DNA from: Rhodeus uyekii
Taxonomy: Eukaryota; Chordata; Actinopteri; Cypriniformes; Acheilognathidae
Length of the DNA: 64,000 nucleotides
Assembly (NCBI GenBank): GCA_037043235.1
Contig: JAWRVZ010000245.1
Location: 659,098 to 723,097 of the forward strand
Reading direction: 5' to 3'
A program made the position numbers and the translations under genes. Of the stretch, positions 60,488-64,000 are shown one piece after another (within the stretch, counting starts at the first letter, position 1; every line of letters begins with the position of its first letter). The notes beneath the pieces are model-generated. The model saw nothing but the letters and a program-made list of their open reading frames with translations. It made no database searches and was not told where the DNA came from.

Positions 60488-61492
60488 ATGGACCTGTTCC
60501 AGCGTCAGGGAGCGGAGTTTAAACTGTTAACGCTCCGGCAAAATGGGCGGCGACTGGAGGACTATGTGGCCGAGTTTCTAGAACTCTCCTTTCTGGTGAG
60601 GTGGAACGACGTGGTGCTTAACACCCTCTTTGAACGGGGCCTCGACACCATGACCCTCCGGACCCTCGAGGGAACGAGTTTCTCGCTGAGGGAAAATATT
60701 GACATGATCCTGTGGCTGAACGGATCAGATTACACGGTCGAGGAAGCGGCCACGTCATCTCTCCTGAGCGCCGCGGCCGCGTCATCTCTCCCGAGCGCCG
60801 GCCGTAAACGCGGTAAGCGGAGGCGGCCCGCGGCTGCCACGGATGATCGGTGCTCCCAGCCCACGGCCGAGTCTGAATTGTCTTCCCGAGCGGCCGAAAC
60901 CGAACAGAGTTCATCCCGAGCGGCCGAAACCGAACAGAGTTCATCCCGAGCGGCCGAAACCGAACTGAGTTCATCCCGAGCGGCCGAAACCGAACAGAGT
61001 TCATCCCGAGCGGCCGAAACCGAACAGAGCTCATCCCGAGCGGCCGAAACCGAACAGAGCTCATCCCGAGCGGCCGAAACCGAACAGAGCTCATCCCGAG
61101 CGGCCGAAACCGAACAGAGCTCATCCCGAGCGGCCGAAACCGAACAGAGCTCATCCCGAGCGGCCGAAACCGAACAGAGCTCATCCCGAGCGGCCGAAAC
61201 CGAACAGAGCTCATCCCGAGCGGCCGAAACCGAACAGAGCTCATCCCGAGCGGCCGAAACCGAACAGAGCTCATCCCGAGCGGCCGAAACCGAACAGAGC
61301 TCATCCCGAGCGGCCGAAACCGAACAGAGCTCATCCCGAGCGGCCGAAACCGAACAGAGCTCATCCCGAGCGGCCGAAACCGAACAGAGCTCATCCCGAG
61401 CGGCCGAAACCGAACAGAGCTCATCCCGAGCGGCCGAAACCGAACAGAGCTCATCCCGAGGGCCCGACCCGCCAGAGCCCGAGCTGCCGTAG
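60488..61492 (+). CDS. Gag-like protein with 19 tandem decapeptides, 334 aa
   Basis: Residues 1-85 (LLTLRQNGRRLEDYVAEF and WNDVVLNTLFERGLD) resemble the short gag domain of fish LTR elements. A basic cluster RKRGKRRR (106-113) could be a nuclear signal or bind nucleic acid. Residues 131-320 are 19 copies of SSSRAAETEQ with hardly any variation, encoded by a 30-bp minisatellite. The frame stops at TAG (61490-61492), at the spot where the four following repeat units have TGG (Trp). Beyond it the same frame stays open to TAA at 62192-62194, directly against the 3' LTR. The protein may therefore be a truncated form of a longer product of about 568 codons. Its role is presumably packaging in trans with an autonomous partner; that is inference. 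Confidence 0.7.
   Translation: MDLFQRQGAEFKLLTLRQNGRRLEDYVAEFLELSFLVRWNDVVLNTLFERGLDTMTLRTLEGTSFSLRENIDMILWLNGSDYTVEEAATSSLLSAAAASSLPSAGRKRGKRRRPAAATDDRCSQPTAESELSSRAAETEQSSSRAAETEQSSSRAAETELSSSRAAETEQSSSRAAETEQSSSRAAETEQSSSRAAETEQSSSRAAETEQSSSRAAETEQSSSRAAETEQSSSRAAETEQSSSRAAETEQSSSRAAETEQSSSRAAETEQSSSRAAETEQSSSRAAETEQSSSRAAETEQSSSRAAETEQSSSRAAETEQSSSRGPDPPEPELP
60878..61447 (+). repeat. 30-bp coding minisatellite, 19 copies
   Basis: 570 bp of TCATCCCGAGCGGCCGAAAC plus CGAACAGAGC units, with changes limited to a few positions in the first four copies. Confidence 0.97.
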
Positions 61493-61860
61493 CCCGACCC
61501 GCCAGAGCCCGAGCTGCCGTGGCCCGACCCGCCAGAGCCCGAGCTGCCGTGGCCCGACCCGCCAGAGCCCGAGCTGCCGTGGCCCGACCCGCCAGAGCCC
61601 GAGCTGCCGTGGCCCGACCTCCCAGAGCCATTCCGGGACCTCCCAGAGCCATTCCGGGACCTCCCAGAGCCATTCCGGGACCAGCCGGCGCCCCAGCCGG
61701 TCCCGCCTGCTCCACCGCCGGCGCCCCAGCCGGCCCCGCCTGCTCCACCGCCGGCGCCCCAGCCGGCCCCGCCTGCTCCACCGCCGGCGCCCCAGCCGGC
61801 CCCGCCTGCTCCACCGCCGGCGCCCCAGCCGGCCCCGCCAGAGCCACCGCCGGCCGTCCA
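61463..61860 (+). repeat. Three further codon-phased arrays (30, 21 and 33 bp)
   Basis: Five 30-bp units (61463-61612, PDPPEPELPW), three 21-bp units (61619-61681, LPEPFRD) and then about five 33-bp units of CCGGCGCCCCAGCCGGCCCC type. All unit lengths are multiples of three and stay in the gag frame. Confidence 0.9.
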
Positions 61861-62194
61861 GTCGGCACTCCAGCCGGTCCCGCCTGCTCCACCGCCGGCG
61901 CCCCAGCCGGCCCCGCCTGCTCTCCCGTCGGCGCCGGCGCCCCAGCCGGCCTCGCCTGCTTCACCGCCGGCGCCCCAGCCTGCGCCACCGCCTGCTCCCC
62001 AGCCGGCCCCGCCTGAACCGCCGCCGCCGGCACTCCAGCCGGCCCCGCCCGTCCCGCCTGAACCGCCGCCGTCGGCACTCCAGCCGGGCCTGCCGATACC
62101 ACCCGAGCCACCGCCGGTCTTCCAGTTGGTCCCACCCCCCTCACCCTGTGTTCTTCTCCGGCGCGAGGTCGCGCCTTCCGGAGGGGGGGAGTAA
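61493..62194 (+). pseudogene. Proline-rich continuation of the gag-like frame after the TAG
   Basis: Open for 233 codons in the frame of the upstream ORF, then TAA. Composition is Pro/Ala/Gln/Glu with PAPQPAPPAPP-type repeats, ending VAPSGGGE. It lacks its own suitable start, so it is either lost to the stop or reached only by readthrough. Confidence 0.6.
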
Positions 62195-62557
62195 TGTCAC
62201 GTTTATGTTAGTTTTCACCCTGGACTCTTAGTTTAACTTCTTTGTGTCACATGTTCCCCGTTCCTGATCTCACCGTCACCCAGTTCCCCTCGTCACTCAT
62301 TAAGTCACAGGTGTCTTGTGTTTCAGCTAATCATAGTCATTATTTAAGTTCCCCCTGTTCACTCCCCAGATTGTCAGTTCTTATAGTTATCTTTATGTTA
62401 TGTTGCGTTGTTCTAGTGTGGATGCCCTTGGAGTTGATGCACTCCCATGTGCGGTTTTGTTTTCATTTTTAATTAAAGTATTTCTGTTTCTTGGACTCCG
62501 TGTCTCTGCGTATATCTCCGCATCGCACGCCAGCGCTTCACTCATAACAGTGTGACA
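62195..62557 (+). repeat. 3' LTR of the compact element
   Basis: No difference from the 5' LTR was seen on reading through all 363 bases. Followed by AACAG. Confidence 0.93.
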
Positions 62558-62562
62558 AACAG

Positions 62563-63690
62563 CTTATTGCACTTGACCGGTCAAATACGTACATAGTTAT
62601 ATCAAAATGCCTGTCATGGCGAGTATTCATGTAAACACAGTCGGTTCTGTCTTAAGTGAACATAAACAGTTAAGAAAGAAATAGGATGCATGTCAATTTG
62701 TCTTAAAGAAAACACAGTCAACCTGCTGCTGTTTGTCAACAAAAGATAAAGATAAAATCACGCACTGCTCTAGACTGTATACCTTTTGTAGCTTTATTTG
62801 TTTTATTGTATTTTTCCTGTTGTTTGTATAGATAAATAAAAGAAACAAAAATAACTAATCTTCCACCACTGGTTTCAAGTGTTTAACTGGATTTCCTTGG
62901 ACTACCGTATATATTACCAAAGTTACAAATGTAAAAAAAACTTAAGAGGAAATCACTTCCATGGGGCAAACATTGCACCTTAATGAGAAATGTGAGTTTC
63001 TGAGCCTGGTGTTTACACACTACAGGAGTGATTTTCAACTGATGAGACAACCAATACATGGGCCTATGGTCTTTTCTGACAGGGTCTCAAATAATACAAT
63101 GCAATTAGATATTAAATCATGGCAAAGCTGACAATGTACTACAACAGTTACGCAGGTTTCAGGCTGGAATCTCTCTGATTTGAAGAGTGCGTCTAGCAAC
63201 ACAAGGGCAGTCGTGACCCCAGTAGCTTTATATTGGTCTGTGACCTGTGACCTGTGAACTGCTTTGCTAAATTCACCCCCTGCTCATCCAGAACACTGTC
63301 CCATTTGCATGAATTTATGCATGCAATGGATGCCATCATCCGTCTGCAGATAGTCAATTAAATATCTAATTAACTCAGGCGAAGATTTAAATAATTCAGA
63401 TGTATTGACTGGCCTCTGGGAGAGCAGATTCACCACTAAATCATGTCAATGCCGTGAGTCTTAGCTAGCCCTTACGCGATCATAAAACAGACCCAAATGA
63501 TTCTTTCTCTGCTTTAGACATTCAGCAGAAAATATGCAGCTAAAGGTTCAAACCAGCTACTTTCTGGTCCTGATTTAACTACTGTTCTGCTCAAAAGCAA
63601 TGATCACTATACAGAACTGCTTACTCCAGGTACTGTGTGGTTCCAGGTGTAAAAGCTCTATGTGGTGCATAGTTTCAGGTGTACCTACCA
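62563..63690. other. Unique noncoding DNA
   Basis: No coding signal. 63299-63412 has octamer-like ATTTGCAT and several AATTAA words (see findings). Confidence 0.4.
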
Positions 63691-64000
63691 ATGAAAATAC
63701 TGTGTGAATAAGGTAGATTGGGCCCCGACTGAGCCTTGTTTCTCCCAAGAATGTTACCATTTTGTGACCATTGAGTTTTTTTTTAACAATATTATTGGTC
63801 TGACTGTACTGACGCTACTGAATGAGAACTGAACTGAGCTGGACGATGATTTTTTACAGATGAAACAAACAACTGAAAGTTCCTTTGCAACGGAACTGAA
63901 TAAACACTGAACTGACTTCAGCTGAGCAACAGTCAAAAAGCATCATTTTCCCGTTATCACTGTAAAGCTGCTTTGAAACAATCTGTATTGTGTGAAATGG
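63691..64000 (+). mobile_element. LINE 3' UTR fragment, continues past the window
   Basis: GACTGAGCCTTGTTTCTCCC and, at 63963-63985, AAAGCTGCTTTGAAACAATC match the 3' UTR of the LINE at 49170-49400. The middle differs and the end lies beyond the window. Confidence 0.65.

Larger units (their letters stand above)
60079..62557 (+). mobile_element. Compact LTR retrotransposon with identical LTRs
   Basis: 2479 bp. LTRs 60079-60441 and 62195-62557 (363 bp each, TGTCACG to GTGTGACA) appear identical base for base. AACAG is duplicated exactly at 60074-60078 and 62558-62562. A purine tract (GGAGGGGGGGAG) sits against the 3' LTR. The interior has only a gag-like frame with tandem repeats and no protease, RT or integrase, so the element is non-autonomous. 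I could not name a primer tRNA from the bases after the 5' LTR. Confidence 0.93.

Noticed and set aside
61519..62016. 165-codon plus-strand frame rich in Ala/Pro/Arg
   Set aside because: Alternative frame of the proline-rich arrays. The frame continuous with the gag-like start is the better reading.
60618..62144. 508-codon minus-strand open frame across the compact LTR element
   Set aside because: It is the complement of the GC-rich, codon-phased tandem arrays. It has no domain, runs against the element strand and only repeats Gly/Pro/Ala and RFRPLGMSSV-type blocks.

Overview
The window is vertebrate nuclear DNA, most likely from a teleost fish and probably a cyprinid. It is rich in CA and TA microsatellites and dense in DIRS-type, Ty3/Gypsy, L2-type LINE and hAT elements. 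Several short dispersed repeats look like families I know from zebrafish and carp relatives; the species call is inference. I found no intact host gene and no confident host exon. The largest intact coding sequence belongs to a retrotransposon.

Layout. 1-2.5 kb: unique AT-rich DNA, then fragments of DNA-transposon-like repeats with a GC-rich tandem array. 2.6-5.4 kb: an L2 LINE remnant interrupted by LTR-like sequences, one of which carries a hAT element with a perfect 8-bp target duplication (TSD). 5.4-5.8 kb: a DIRS recombinase scrap. 5.9-20 kb: mostly unique noncoding DNA, with microsatellites, an unidentified decayed coding sequence (13.4-14.2 kb) and an LTR-like block (16.2-17.0 kb). 20-33 kb: a tRNA-related repeat, four hAT elements (21.1, 24.2, 25.05 and 31.07 kb) and a pogo/Tigger-like element sitting in a TA microsatellite. 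33.8-37.4 kb: a dead DIRS retrotransposon whose inverted terminal repeats (ITRs) and internal complementary region (ICR) are preserved.

39.2-49.9 kb is a four-level nested insertion: an LTR-like sequence is split by a hAT element, which is split by a 5'-truncated L2 LINE, which is split by a nearly intact 8-kb Ty3/Gypsy element. The Gypsy element has an uninterrupted 1889-codon gag-pol on the minus strand, a tRNA-Pro-type primer site and a 4-bp TSD. Its two LTRs differ by only two substitutions, but the 3' LTR lacks a 361-bp segment holding the likely core promoter. 50.3-54.7 kb: a second decayed DIRS element on the minus strand, followed by a fragment of another DIRS gag and a 50-bp-arm palindrome. 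56-60 kb: unique DNA and repeats. 60.1-62.6 kb: a compact LTR retrotransposon with identical LTRs and a perfect TSD, whose interior is one gag-like reading frame made largely of codon-phased minisatellites. The window ends in another LINE 3' tail.

The genes do not form a host pathway. The window records successive transposition, with two very young LTR insertions among much older debris. Short unique stretches rich in homeodomain-type motifs may be regulatory elements of a gene outside the window.
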